A stretch of DNA of 64,000 bases, taken from the NCBI GenBank assembly GCA_033439295.1, contig JAVTLE010000010.1:1736001-1800000 (forward strand). Direction: 5' to 3'. Numbering within the stretch: the first letter of the stretch is position 1; the number at the start of each line of letters is the position of its first letter. A model generated the notes under the pieces. It was not told the origin of the DNA. It searched no databases and saw nothing but the letters and a program-made list of their open reading frames with translations. Shown in pieces: positions 1 to 12,600 of this stretch. A program made the position numbers and the translations under genes. Source of the stretch: Deuterostichococcus epilithicus (Eukaryota; Chlorophyta; Trebouxiophyceae; Prasiolales; Stichococcaceae).

Positions 1-643
1 CTGATTTGCCGTCTATGCAGCGGGAGAGAAGCACGAGGAGAGTCCACGCTACGTCCGACTCCCCGGTTGTGACGTCAAGGGACGAACGACAAGCAGCGAG
101 AGTACTGCCGGCTGTTTACGCAGCAGCCGACTCCGTATCGGCCGGCAAAAGTTTCTCACGAACTTTGCTTGCAGCTCGTCGAGCGGCTGATGCGCGCATT
201 GTGCATTGTGCCGCTGCACGAGTCAAACAAAGCAGATGGCTGACTAATTTCTGTGCTTTTGCCGACCCCTCGTGGACGGCAAAGCTGCTTTCACGGACGG
301 TCTTTCTCGACCTGCACAATCTTCTGTGTGCACAGCCTGCCTCCGCGAGTTTCTCCACTTTGAGCTGCGTGACCGAAAGTCCCTGAAAATCTCCGGAATT
401 GAAATTTTCAGGGGGTCCGTCGTACTTCGGCTCTGCGACAGCATCATCGCCATCGGCATTTCCTGAGCTGCGTAGCAAGGACGAATCAACTTCTTCGCGC
501 CCCCACACAGAAGCCGCGAAGCCAGGCACCGCAGGCTTGCGGCAGCCGCCACTCAGCCGCGCCGCCGCCGCACAACACTCACCCTGCACACCCAGGCTTG
601 CCGCTTGCCGCAGCGACGGCTTCTGCGATGGCCTAGAGTGGCG
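1..643. other. Left-edge region, no supported gene
   Basis: This stretch lies upstream of the EIF1AD-like gene. The minus strand holds long GC-driven open frames, the longest at 116-904, but they carry no recognisable domain and run antisense across a real exon. The minus frame around 244-460 has a mixed polar composition that could be a piece of a divergent gene leaving the window, but I cannot support an exon structure. It probably contains the EIF1AD promoter. Confidence 0.4.
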
Positions 644-1604
644 ATGAGCAAGTGGCGCAAACATGTGACGCAAGCGACGGAGCATCTGGAGCCGCCCTGC
701 GATGGACAGCAGATCGCGCAAGCCGTCGGCAGCCGCGGCAGCAACCTCATCGAGGTGAGAAGTTTGTGCTGTTTCCTCTCTTGGGAGCAGGGAGCCCGCT
801 GTGATGACGCGCGTGCAACTGTCACAGCTTGCACATGTTGGACATGCATGTGGCGGCCGTGCTAACCGGCAGTCACCAGCCGCTGTGCCTCCACAAGCAA
901 GCACATGCAGTGTCTGGCATGCAGGTGAAGCTGCCGGACGGCCAGCAGACGCTGTGCGTGCTGCCGTCCAAGTTCAACAAGAAGCTGTGGGTGAAGCGCG
1001 GCGGCTTCCTGATTATTGAGCACGGCGAGGTGGACCCGCAGCAGAGCGTGACCGGCACCATTGTGAACGTGCTCTACGAGAAGGACATCCGCCACCTGCA
1101 GTCCCTGCCCGGTGTCTGGTGCGCGGTGTCTTCATCAGTGCTTCTGCTCTTCTGTTTGGAGACAGGACACGGTGGACATTGTGGAGTTCGCATTGCGGTG
1201 CTCAGTCATTTGAGGTTGCCTGCACGCAGGCCCGAGAGCTTTGCGAAGCAGGCAAAGGTTAGCGATGACGATGCGGAAGGTGGGTGTTGGAATCATCTCG
1301 TACATGGTTGATGTATTGTCAACAAGCATTTGCTGGCGGTCATGCCACTGCATGAGCTGCGCACGGTGCCGTTGGATGTGATGGGCGAGTGTCTTAGCGT
1401 TGCCACCCAAAACGTGCAGGGGTGCAGCTCAAGGACCTGGAGGACGCAGTGCCGGATGAGGGTGCCAAGCTGACAGCAGAGGAGGAACAGGAATTTTACA
1501 GCTCTGATGACGAAAACCTGCCGCCGCTGCGGCCCAACACCAATCGGCCAATCCGGGAGTACACATATTCTGACGACGAAAGCTCCTCTGACGACGATGC
1601 CTGA
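644..1604 (+). CDS. EIF1AD: EIF1AD-like S1/eIF1A-fold RNA-binding protein
   Basis: Three exons, 644-754, 925-1111 and 1420-1604, join in phase to give 160 residues, close to the roughly 165 of animal EIF1AD. The protein opens MSKWRKHVTQAT. A single eIF1A-like OB fold follows, including QQIAQAVGSRGSNL, LCVLPSKFNKKLWVKRGGF and a V-YEKDIRHLQ segment. The tail is acidic and Ser-rich (EFYSSDDENLPPLRPNTNRP, ending SSSDDDA). Known family: nuclear RNA-binding proteins related to translation factor eIF1A but with a short acidic tail; their exact role is poorly defined. The ATG at 644 was chosen because its exon starts exactly where family members start. The gene converges on the ankyrin gene with about 150 bp between stop codons. 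Confidence 0.9.
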
Positions 1605-1756
1605 AATGCATCTGCTAATCTGAACACAACCCTGGTTTGTGAGAGTCTGTGTCAGCCCCGAAGTATCTACCTAGATATCTGTCCACTGGCTTCTTGAGTC
1701 AAAGTGTTGCGAATTCATGCTTTGCCACATTATGGGGAAGCAGCACCAAAAAGAAG

Positions 1757-2991
1757 CTACATGATGTCGTCGATGTCAAGGGTGCCGTTCGCCAGAGCCA
1801 CCAGGGTGTCACGCAGCTTGCCCACATGTGCCGCCTCGGCCAGCGGCGTCTTGCCTTCATTGTCCTCAGCCTGCAGCAAGTATCAAGCCTTTAGGCAGCC
1901 CACACCAACCAGTAGAACAGCCACCACTGCATGTGCACGGCGAGTGACAGCCACAAGAAAAGCCCGTTGCCAGGCACTATGCACGAACACGTGGTGTTTC
2001 ATACTCACATCCAAATTGGCGCCGGCGGCAGCTAGCACCAGCGCCGAGGGCTGCTGTTGCGCGCAAACCGCCACCATGAGCGGCGTCTGACCCTCCTGAT
2101 TTGCGGCGTCGATGTTTCCGGCATAGTGCCTGAGCAGTGCCTTGATGGCCTCCACCTGATGTCGACAAAGCCCATCCATTGGTTGACCATTTCAACATGC
2201 GGACTCACTTCTGCTTGAGGATTCTCAAAGGCATCAGCAGGGCTGAGATCTGGAGGGCCTTAGGGACATCGGTTGCCACAGCAGGAGCTGACCTTGCCGG
2301 CGGCAGCCGCCCTGTGCAGTGGTGTGCTCCCCAGCTTGTCAGCAGCCGTCGCCTTTGCGCCGTGCCGTAGCAGCAGCGGGATCAGGCCAGTTCTCCCTTT
2401 GCTTGCCTGCAGTCAAGTCCCTACTCGGTGTCTCTGCTAAAGTAAAGTCAAAGTGTTCTGATGCGGGTCCCAGCTTACAGCAGCTGTTGCTCGGCAAGTG
2501 TTCAACCACGAACAAAACATGTCCCTTGCGAGGCTTGCAGACTGGCTTACCGCATAGTGCAGGGGAGTCTGACCGCCCGAGGTCGCGGCATTCACATTTG
2601 CTTCGATGCCGATGAGGCGCTCGACCGCCAGGTCGTGGCCAGCGCTGACCGCGGAATGCAGAGGTGTCCACCCCTGGAAAGGCAGCATACCAGGCATCAG
2701 GCGGAGGCATGCACACATGATTGATAGCTGGACTCCTGCATGCCACACCCGCGTGCTGCTGTAGACAGAAGTCGGCGAGCTCACTTCGTCGTCTGCCTGG
2801 TTAACAGATGGCGCAGCGCCCTTCTCGATCAGGAAATTGACCATGGCGGCATTGCCGCCAGACGCGGCGGCATGTAGCAGGGAGCGGCCGTCCTCGTCCT
2901 TGGCGCCGATGAGGCGCTGCAGATCCGGCCCAGCAATGGAGCTGATATACTCCATGTTGCCCTCGCGAGCTTGCTCGCATGCCTTGTCCAT
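1757..2991 (-). CDS. PSMD10: Gankyrin/PSMD10-like ankyrin-repeat proteasome assembly chaperone
   Basis: Five phase-0 exons on the minus strand (2785-2991, 2551-2673, 2293-2406, 2009-2155, 1757-1870) encode 234 residues; human gankyrin has 226. Ankyrin consensus units are visible: DEDGRSLLHAAASGG, GWTPLHSAVSAGHDLAVERL, GGQTPLHYA, LGSTPLHRAAAAGK, EGQTPLMVAV and EGKTPLAEAAHVGKL. The protein is almost entirely ankyrin repeats with no other domain. By family it would bind a base ATPase (Rpt3) and chaperone assembly of the 19S regulatory particle in cytosol and nucleus. Ankyrin repeats are promiscuous, so the function rests on length and whole-protein layout rather than a diagnostic residue. All introns fall between codons. 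Confidence 0.8.
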
Positions 2992-3398
2992 TGCTGTGGA
3001 TCTGCTCAGCTATTGAGGCTAGGCAATGGTGCAACCCCGGCCAGCGTTGGCAAAGACTGGCTGATCTACCTGCTCGTGCTTTGTGCTCGTCAGTAACGTG
3101 TCTTTGAGTCAGTGATTGCTACTAGTGGGCTCAGTCCGATCAGACACAGCAGAAGAGCATGCCGGTGCTGAGCTGCCACAACCAAACGTAATCTGTCAGA
3201 CGAGCTTGTCAGACACTAATGCAGTTCCGATGCAGCGCGAAGCACTGGGCGATACTGGAGCTTGCACCACAGAATCAGCTCAATCCTGTGGAGTTACATG
3301 GTGCACGAGCCCCTCGCCACTTGACATTCGGCACAACCGACCACTGGGCGTCCTTGGCAGCTTCCTGGCGACTGCAACTGTGTGGGTATCAGTGTAGC
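2992..3398. promoter_or_regulatory. Divergent intergenic promoter region
   Basis: The start codons of the PSMD10-like gene (2991, minus) and the LCAT-like gene (3399, plus) face away from each other across 407 bp. Both promoters must lie here or overlap. No clear TATA box or other named element was seen. Confidence 0.5.
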
Positions 3399-6253
3399 AT
3401 GCGGGTGGTCTCAGTTTCGCTTGTGCTGCTATCATTTCTGGCATCCATCGGTGCCCGCAAAGCACCGCAGAGGGTGCGGGCGCCGGTCATCCTGGTGCCA
3501 GGCGAGTCGTGTCGCCTGAAGTGCATGCCAGCATGCGTGCCACTCTCATGGTTATAGTTTGGAGCATCCAAACACAAACGACAAGGGTGCGTTGTTCTTC
3601 TGAGCAGGACTCGGCGGCTCGGTGCTGGAGTCTAAATTGGACCATGTAGCCCAGCCACACACGGCCTGCGCTAGCACGCACGACTGGCAGGTGGAATGGG
3701 TCGTTCCATCGGTGAGAAATCTTTGTTTGCACAAAGCCCTGCCTTTGACTTTGACGGTGCCGACTGTAGTGACTCCTGGCGGTGTCGCATTGCTGAAAAC
3801 CTGCCTTCCGCGAAGCGTCCGCCGTGAATGATTCGCCCCCATCTCCAGGACTTGCTGAGTTTGCAAATTTCATTCCACAGGTCGACTTCGTTCTCATCGA
3901 CTGTCTCCTGAATAACTTGAGGGTTCGCTTCGACCCGAGGACCGAAATGTGAGAGCCTCAGTGCCAGATTTGTTGCTCGACCCCTGTCTACCTTTGCAAT
4001 GCGTCTGGTCATCAGATGACACACGCCGAGCTGGCGAATTCACCAGAGCGTCCTCGCTGCATAGGTATCACAACAACACGGGGGTGGAGATACGCCCGTA
4101 CAAATTCGGCGGCCTCGAGGGTGTCGCGGCCCTGGACCCGCAGCTGCCCGAGGCCTCAGGCACATATGCCGACATGATCAAGGCGCTCGGACATGCTGGT
4201 TACAGAGAGAGCACAGACCTTTTTGGGGCGCCTTACGACTTTAGACTGGCGGCCGATGGTCTCGAACAGGTGTTTGCTGAAGAAATGGTGCACATGGGTT
4301 GAGCGTGGAACTGTGCTTGAAATTTTGCCACACAATACTTTCACCCATGACCATCAAGCCGGCGATGATTCAAAGATCTTCTCACTGCAGCATTGCACTT
4401 GATGTGTGGGGTGCAGATTGGCTGGTACAAGCGGTTTCAAAACCTCATCGAGGAGGCGGTGGAGAAGAATCATGGGCAGCCAGCGGTGCTTATCACCCAC
4501 TCGATGGGCGGCCTGGTCACCTACTACTTCCTGAAAATGGTGAGGCCGATGAACCTCTGCACAGCTTGTCGTCCTCCTGTCCTGCTGGCGTCCACCAACA
4601 GTTTGTCTTTGCCGAAAGCAGCTTCACACCTTGCAAACGTTGAAGCTGCCTGGGGCACACACCCCCTCTGGCTAGCACTCACGGGCTATAAGCAAGCACT
4701 GGGGCTGACGCATGAGGGTTCTGCTTGCAGATGGAACAGGACTCCACAGCCGTCCTACAGGATTGGACGCGGCGGCATGTCGCCGGTCTCATTGCACTGG
4801 CTGCGCCTTGGTGAGCTGTGTCTGGGCCCCACCCTGTGACCACCTTCCATCGACTGCATCCGAACCCACGAAGTTTTGCTACACTGGCTGGCCCAGCCAG
4901 GTCAGCGCCCACAAGCAGCCTCGTCCGTGCACTAGCCCTGCAGGCCGGTCCCCTCGTGCAAGTCAGGTACATTGTCCACATCGCCATCAAAGCCCTGATG
5001 TGACCGTGCTGCAGGGAGGGCTCGGTGACGGCGATGAAGGGGCAGATCTCTGGCGACCCGTTTGACCTTCCGGTGCCGCATGCTCTGCTGCGCCCGGTCC
5101 AGAAGACGTCGCCCAGCGGGCCGTGGCTCTTCCCCAGAGGTGTGCACTGACTGTTTTCAGGCACAATCGCCCGGTTCGCATCTGGTTCGAGGTCGAAGCA
5201 CTTGCTGACCGGCCGCCAGACACTGAGGCGATGTGCTGAAGCCCTGCAACTGCGGCAATCTTGAATTGATCCAGCGAATCAATCCAACAGATTACCAAGG
5301 CAATGGAACAGCAGTTTCCTTGGCGTGTAGCGGCGGCGTACGGGGACGACGTGCTGGTGGAGACCACCGGCGGCAACAGCTACACGGCATCGGTAGACGA
5401 TGCGCTGCGGCTGCTGCAGGACCTGAACCTGTCACAGCAGGCGGCCATCTACCCGCATGTCTCTGAGCTCATCAACCCGCTCACGCCGCTGCAGGTGAGA
5501 CTGGCCGCACATCCCGCGACACCTCAGATCCAGTCAAGCAGCGTAGCAGGACAACGACTCTATCCTTGTGCCAACACAAGGACTGAGCAGCCCGCGCCCA
5601 TACAACACAGGTCTCGAGGGCACTTGCAGCCAATTCAGGGCTTGAGATGAGTGAAGCAGGGCTTGAGCTGACAACAGGGAACAGAGAAAGACAGCACACC
5701 TGTCGTGTGCAGGTGCCAGTGCACTGCGTCTATGGAACGGATGTGGACACTGAGGTGGGCTACGTGTACGACGTCGAGGCCTTTTCCGCCGAGGTGCCGC
5801 CGGCGCCGCACAGGATCCGGCAGGGCCCCGGCGACGGCACCGTCAACCTGCGTTCGCTGCAGTCGTGCCGGCAGCTGGGTCCGATGGTGAATGATGCCGT
5901 CTGCTTCTCGATGCACCTTGGTAGCGGACTGCTTCCTGGAGCCCACGCTGCGACGTGCGACCTGATATGCGCGTCTTCTAGTGACACATGTTGTCCACTG
6001 GTTGCCATGCCCGCAACGGGGAGCTGAGAAGCTGACAAGCCTGCGGATGCGCGGAATGCAGGCGGAGCAGCACGTGCCGAACCCCAACGCGACGCACCTG
6101 GGCATCCTGATGGACGATGCCGCCATCGACCTGGTGCTCAGCTTGGTGGAAGACCTCCAGCAGCACACCCCGTTTTTGCAGCTCTCGTTTGGCGCAACCA
6201 AGGCGTTCCGCTGCAGCATTTTTGGCCGCATTAGAGCGGCATTCTTCGCGTGA
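3399..6253 (+). CDS. LCAT-like lipid acyltransferase / phospholipase (alpha/beta hydrolase)
   Basis: Eleven exons join in phase to 478 residues: 3399-3501, 3608-3690, 3881-3948, 4065-4269, 4417-4539, 4731-4810, 5015-5139, 5161-5191, 5275-5494, 5713-5886, 6029-6253. The 31-bp exon at 5161 is the weakest call. The N-terminus is a signal peptide or anchor (MRVVSVSLVLLSFLASIGA). VPGLGGSVLE follows, then PYKFGGLEGVAALDP, and the lipase elbow HSMGG with nucleophile Ser182. The acid is in GPGDGTVN (Asp387) and the His in NATHLGIL (His427), so the LCAT triad is complete. Family members move acyl chains from phospholipids to sterols, or hydrolyse phospholipids, in the secretory system. Which reaction applies here cannot be told from sequence. 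Intron 1 uses a GC donor. Closest plant relatives are the LCAT/PSAT-type proteins of about 430-630 residues. Confidence 0.85.
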
Positions 6254-6635
6254 AGTTTACCGAGGCGTTCTATGTTTGCGCGTGAAGTCAGATTCGAACA
6301 TACTGCAGCAGTTGACCACAATGTTCGCAGCTGCACACAAGAAAATCGGCGAGGTCCTCTCAGACAGGTTCTGACTCAGGGTTGTCGACATAGCCCTCGT
6401 CAGGTTGATGTGTGTACACACCCTAATCGATTTGAGTTTTGAAATAGTTTGATTCGAGTCAGTTTGAGTTCAAAACTGCTTGCCGAAGTCAAACGCTGCA
6501 AACTGCGCCATACACGGCTGCTCGTAGCGCGCAAGTCTGAGCCTTTCTGGTGTGGGCAATGGACTGCTGACGCTGGTGCAAGGTAGCGGGGCCGCGACGC
6601 GAGTGTTCACACATCCCGAGTCCAGCGAGTTGACA
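6254..6635. other. Intergenic spacer between LCAT-like and DRP5B genes
   Basis: A 382-bp head-to-tail spacer that must hold the LCAT-like 3' UTR and the DRP5B promoter. It includes short repeated TTTGAGTT/GTTTGA motifs at about 6430-6475. No gene seen. Confidence 0.5.
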
Positions 6636-9600
6636 ATGAGCGGCGCGGAGCGCTGGCTGGCAGGGCAGGCGGCAGGCAGGTCTTCACGCGCGTCACAGGA
6701 TAGCGTGGTGTACAACATGGGCACGGAGCGCGGCAATGATGAGAATAGGACCCCGCAGTCGGCACCACGCCGGCCCACAAGGCGAAGCATCAGCGGTAAG
6801 CATGTCGCGCTCAAGTGCAAACGATCCAATTCACTTGCTATCAGATATGATGTCAGCTCAGACCAGCGACCTGTGCGATCAGGCCTTGATCATCGGCAAC
6901 GTGCTGCATCCACTTGCTCCATCATCTGATGCACAACGTGGTCACTGTTAGGTGTGCTGCCGGATTTCTCTCCGGAGCGCTCCAGCACAGTCTTCCGCAG
7001 TGGCAATGAGCGCCTTTATGAGGCGTACAACGACCTGCACTCGCTGGCGCAAGACTTCGAAAAGCCCTTTGACGCGCCAGCGATCCTGGTGGTGGGACAC
7101 CAGACGGACGGCAAGTCAGGTGCGTGCACGGGGCGCATTTGCGGCATGCCAGTATCGCCAACCTGCACTTGGCATTTTGCCGCGAGCATGAGGCTGACAG
7201 TGTGCCCAGCCAGCAGGCGGCATGTGAAGTTAGTTGAGCTGCCAAGTCGGACAACCGCCGGAACCTGGAGCAGCACCTGCGCCTGCACAGCTGACAGCCA
7301 TGCAGCCCAAACGTCCGCACCTGACGTCAGCCCCTCTGCCTCTTCGCAGCGCTGATCGAAGCACTGATGGGCTTCCAGTTCAACCACGTCGGCGGCGGCA
7401 CCAAGACGCGGCGCCCCATCACGCTGCACATGCAGTACAATGCGGGCTGCGTGCAGCCGCACTGCTTCCTCGTCACCGAGGACTTTGGCGACCAGGAGGT
7501 CACCCTGGAGGAGCTGCAGGTCTGTGCGGTGCAGGCACAAAGAACAATGAACAGAGATTTCCTCTTGTTTAGGACTTGCACAATCCTTTGTGCACCCGAA
7601 GTGCTGCCTGTGGCTGCTTGTGTCTACCAGCAAACCTCCTGCACACAAGCGAGCAGGCGCGGCATCCTCACACCTGCTGTAGAGGCGCGTTATGTGGACT
7701 GGGACTGGCTCGTGGCAGCGCGCGGCGCTGTAATGGCGATGTGTGTGCCGCTTTCTGCTGCCGCAGGAGTACATCGAGAACGAGAACACGCGGCTGGAGC
7801 GGGAGCACCAGTTTTGGGCCAAGGAGATCATCGTCAAAATTGAGTGAGTACAAACATGTGTCCGCCAGGATGAGCCATTGTGACAGCTGCAGCGCTGCCG
7901 TTGACCTCCACAATCCTGTACATGATAAAGCATGACGGAGACTGAAGGTTTTGCACGGTGCCTTACTGTAGGTACAAGTTTTGCCCCAACCTGACGATCA
8001 TCGACACGCCAGGTGTGCACGCTCGGGAGACGCGCTCTGAAAATGCAGCCCTGCGCAACTCCAGTAACAGCACCAAGTCAGTCCGTATGCCCACCGCCGG
8101 ATTTGTGCGCCTCTGATCCGCAGCAGCAGCAGCAGCGGCAGCTTCGGCTGGCAGCACGAGTTCGCGAGCAGGACATCTGTCTAGCATTGCTGCGCACGTG
8201 CAGCAAGCAGTTGCAGGCAGCCAACCGCAACGCACCTAAATGGCCTGTCAATCAAGTCCTAAACCCTACATGCCACCGCCCCCATCCCGCAGGCCTCATC
8301 TCCGCGGCACCGGGCAAGCGCAATGGGCAGCTGCAGCAGAGCGCCAAGCAGGTGGAGGGCATGGTGCGCGCCAAGATGGAGCAGAAGGAGTACATCATCC
8401 TGTGCCTGGAGGACAGCAACGACTGGTCCAACGCCACCACCCGCCGCCTCGTCATGCTGGTGCGGTTTCGTGCCTCACGGCTTGCCCCGGTCCCTCTCTT
8501 GTCGGGCATCATCCACGCACTATTGGGAAGTGCTTGAAGGAGGTGACCCGCATCTCGGATCTGCAAGCAAGGCTCTGGCCAACTGGCACGCAATATTGAA
8601 CAGGAAATTGGCTTTACAGCTGGAACATGCGGAGCGGTTGCTGGCATGGCACCACACTGCAGTCTATGCCTTGTTCCTTCCATCCTGTTTGGCGAGATCA
8701 CCCAATGCCATGTTTGATGCCGTTTCTGCACATCTCCTGCAGACGGACCCGACGCTGGCGCGCACAGTGATGGTGTCCACCAAGCTGGACACGCGCATCC
8801 CGCAGTTTGCGCGGGGCCAGGACGTGGAGCTGTTCCTGCACCCGCCCGGCCGGCAGCTGGAGCCCTCCATGCTCGGCGGCTCCCCCTTCTTCACGTGCGC
8901 CTTGCACTTGCGTTTCGCCATTTTCCTTTCTGTTTCTGAGCCCGTCTGTCCGTGGGCGGCACCTTGAATGCTTGGCGGCTGCGCGCAATGCAGCTCGCTC
9001 GGAGGTCGCGTCCTCGGCGCCGCTCACCCGCCCCGACAGCACTGAGCTGCGCAATAATTATAAGGCCTTTGTGTGTTTTTGAATTGAAGACTTCGTGCTG
9101 CAGTTCGGTGCCCTCAGGGCGGGTGGGCAGCGCGAAGGACGCCACCTTCCGCTCAAATGAGGGCTTCCGGGAGGCGGTGCGGCGCCAGGAGGAGGCGGAC
9201 GTTTCTGTGCTGGAGTCGCGCCTGTCGCGGCCGCTGGACAAGGTGGAGCGCGTCCGCACCGGCGTCAGCCAGCTGCGCCGCTTCCTCGAGCAGCTGCTGC
9301 AGCGCCGGTGAGCGTTGAGAGCTCGCGTGTGGTTGGAGACATGCATCCCGGTGTCAGCTGCAGCAGCGTCGGCGACGGTGCCGCAGCGGTGGAACGCTGC
9401 TTCCGCAGTGCCGTTTGTAAAATATGGTCCAAAATGCCTCATTCGACATCCCCAAACAGGACCTCTAGCTCATGCCGCCCTCACCTGTGGCTTCGATTTT
9501 CGCAGATACCTGGAGAATGTGCCAGCCATCGTGCCACTGCTGGAGCGTGAGTTCCGCTCCGCCGCCGCCAAGCTGGAGTCCACCCAGGTGGGCACCGACT

Positions 9601-12600
9601 CTGACGGCATCTGGATGTGCCTGCATGCGGTGTGCCTGCGAGTAGATGTACCAACTTTGATCGCGTTTCAAGCTGAGGCAATTCAATCCCAGGTGCAGCA
9701 CCGTCACGTCCCAGAACCCTGAGGCTGTGACGCGCAGACCATGCCCGGTCAAAGGGGGGTAACACTGAAAGCATCGCCAAAACCATTTCGCTACAGGGCG
9801 AGCTGCTGGACCTGGCGCCGGATCGGCTCAAGGAGCGCGGCCGCACGTTTCGGGAGGCCTTCCTGACGCGGCTGGCGCTGCTGCTGCGCGGCACCGTGTC
9901 GGCGCCGCCCGAGAAGTTTGGCGAGACGCTGGCCGACGAGCACATCCGCGGTGGTGCGCTTCCATTGACGATTGAGCAGCCCACTCAAAACCCAAGCATG
10001 CCTCACAGCTCCAGGGGGCGTCCATCCCTGCGGCGCCTTGACTCAGGTGCGGCAGAGGCGGCGCGCCTGCCGTGATGTGCAAGCACGAGCAGTGTGTCGT
10101 GTGTTGTAAGGTGCCAGCATGGCCGCTGCACCCCGGCAGATCCAGTGTGACCGTCTCCCCTGACCTGCAGGCGCGTTCGTGGGCCCGGACGGTAAAGCGC
10201 TGCCGGTGCCGGAGGGGCTGCCTAACGCGCACATGCGGCTGTACGGTGGGGCGCAGTACCATCGCGCCATGGCCGAGTTCCGGACGGCGGTCGGCGCCAT
10301 CGCCTGCCCCGACATCACGTGCGCAGCTGTCAATGCCCAAAGTGCCTGAAAAGCAATGCGCCCACACAGCCTAGAACAGCCGGCGTACTGGCCCGCACTC
10401 CGCCGGGCGTAGCGCTCGGGCGTCGGCGGGCGAGGCCGCAGTGGCCGCCACGACAGCACCGGCATGGAGCAGGCGGCCGTGACTGCGCACAGCACATGCT
10501 GCCATGATCGCAGTGCTGATGCCCCCTGGCGCAGATTTGCTCAAGCAGCTTCATATTCTGCAGGCGGGAGGAGATTGTAAACGCGTGCGGCGTGGACGAC
10601 TTCCATGACGGCGTCAACTACATGCGCACCGCTTGCGTGATTGCCGTGTCCCGTGCCCGCGACATGTTCGAGCCCTTCGTCCACCAGGCAAGCCACCCTG
10701 TGAAGCACACACGTTCCGGGTCTCACCCAGCAGATCCTCGCCGCTGGAAACCGCTGCTCTTTGGGGCTGGCAGGCACGGAGCATGCGACACATGACACAC
10801 CGCATATATCCAAGGGCACCCCTGAAGAGTTACGACAATCCACACCCGGAACCCCTCCTCGCGCTGTTCCCCAATGACTGTGCCCCCTCCGCGCGCAGCT
10901 GGGCTACCGCTTCGCGCACGTGCTGCGGCGCATGCTGCCCATCGCGCTGCACCTGCTGGCCAAGGATGGGCGCGGGCTGACGGGCCACGACTTGTTCCTG
11001 AAGCGCCTGGGCGGCTCCTTCCACTCCTTCGTGGAAGAGGTTGAGACAGCCACCCGCAACAGGTGCGGGATTGACAGGTGTCAGAAATCAGCGAGTATTC
11101 TCCAGAGAAAACACACAGGCGCCCTTCCACTCGCGCGAGGAAGAGGTGGCGACTGCTGCCAGCGGCAAGTGCGGCGACCGGCACCGGCTGCGGCTCATTC
11201 GTTCAGGCTTTGTCAGTTGCAGCACACCCGGGTGGCGGCACTGCATGATTCCATTCGTCTGGAGGCGGCGCAGCGCGTGCACCCCTTTGCCGCAGAAGGT
11301 TCAGACGACACCAGTCTGCTGTGCAGCAGCTTGACTGGTGCTTGTCAGATGTTCAGCGCAGCATCTCGGGCTGAGCCTGCCCCATCTGCTTCGCTGGATC
11401 GGATGTAGCTCTCAACCCCAGCCATTGTATGCAGGTGCATGGAGGACCTGACGAGCGTGACACGGTATGTGACATGGAGCCTGCACACCAAGTCCCGCGG
11501 CGCCCTCGAGTCCATGCTGCGCAGGGTGCGAGCCTCCCACCCCCTGACACGGCTCTCCCTGCCTGATGCTTCCGACTTGCGCCCTCGACAGCTGGGCGCG
11601 AGCCCGCAGCACCTTGTGGCAGCCTCGCAGCCGCGCGGCCGCGGCAATGCACAGCCAGACTGCGACACCTTGTTTCGAGGTTTGGAGGCACGCGTCTGCG
11701 CGCAGATGCCGGCGGTGCAGGCGCAGGCCGGCGGCGCCAGCGGCGGCAAGGACGCGGGCCGCAATGCCCCTGCGGCGGCTGCCGGCGCCGGCGGCGTCGC
11801 TGAGGTGCTGGAGAGCACCCTGTGGAGCAGGCAGCTGGGCTCGCTGTCGGAGCAGCTGGTGGCGGCGCTGGTGTGCCAGATCTTCGAGGGTGCGCGGGAC
11901 CCGTCTGCGACCTCGGCTGTCACGCCCTCGCATTCGTCGGCGCGATGCACCCGTCGCCCAGACACCGTGCATGTGCTGTCGCGCTTCCTCCAGCAGTCCG
12001 GGGCGCGTCCAGGAGGCAACGCCTCCAGGAGAGGCGCCTGCGCACGCCCTGCGGCTCCCGCCCCATCCAGCGCAAACGCCGCGCCTGGCCGCGCCGGCAG
12101 CTGGACGCCCGCAGCTGGACGCCGGGCATGCCTGTGTGCCTGCGTGCCTGCCACAGCCAGCGGCTTCTCGGGTGGGGCTGCCACGGAGTCACACCCTGAA
12201 CGTGGACGCACGTGCCTAAACCCTGACCCTGGCGCACGCGCAGGCATCCGGGACCAGGTGGTGACCACGGTGGAGCTCAAGTTCAACTGCTTCTTCCTGA
12301 TGCCGCTGCTGGACGCCTTCCCGGGGCGTCTGCGGGAGGAGCTGGAGGCGGCCTACGCACAGGACCTGGACGCAGTGTTTGACGTGACTGCCACGCGCTT
12401 GGCGCTGGACGGGCGCCTGCGCTCCCTCGAGTCCGAGCTGCACCAGGTGTGCAGCGCAAAACCCTGGAGGTGTGGCAGCGTGCAGGTTGCGGGGTGCGGG
12501 GTGCGGGGCTGCGGCAATGGGGGGGCTGGCTCCTCCTCTGTGCAGAACCTGGGTGTGAAGGGTCTCGAGCGCTGAATCACCAGATTGCCCTGGCCGGCTG

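Noticed and set aside
116-904. 262-codon minus-strand open frame at the left edge
   Set aside because: Overlaps the first EIF1AD exon antisense, and no family features were found.
5635-6336. 233-codon minus-strand open frame
   Set aside because: Antisense to LCAT exons 10 and 11 with the catalytic Asp and His on the plus strand.
7016-8020. 334-codon minus-strand open frame
   Set aside because: Shadow of DRP5B exons 2-5, which encode the GTPase domain on the plus strand.
11345-12286. 313-codon minus-strand open frame
   Set aside because: Antisense of DRP5B exons 14-16, whose plus-strand reading matches ARC5 closely.
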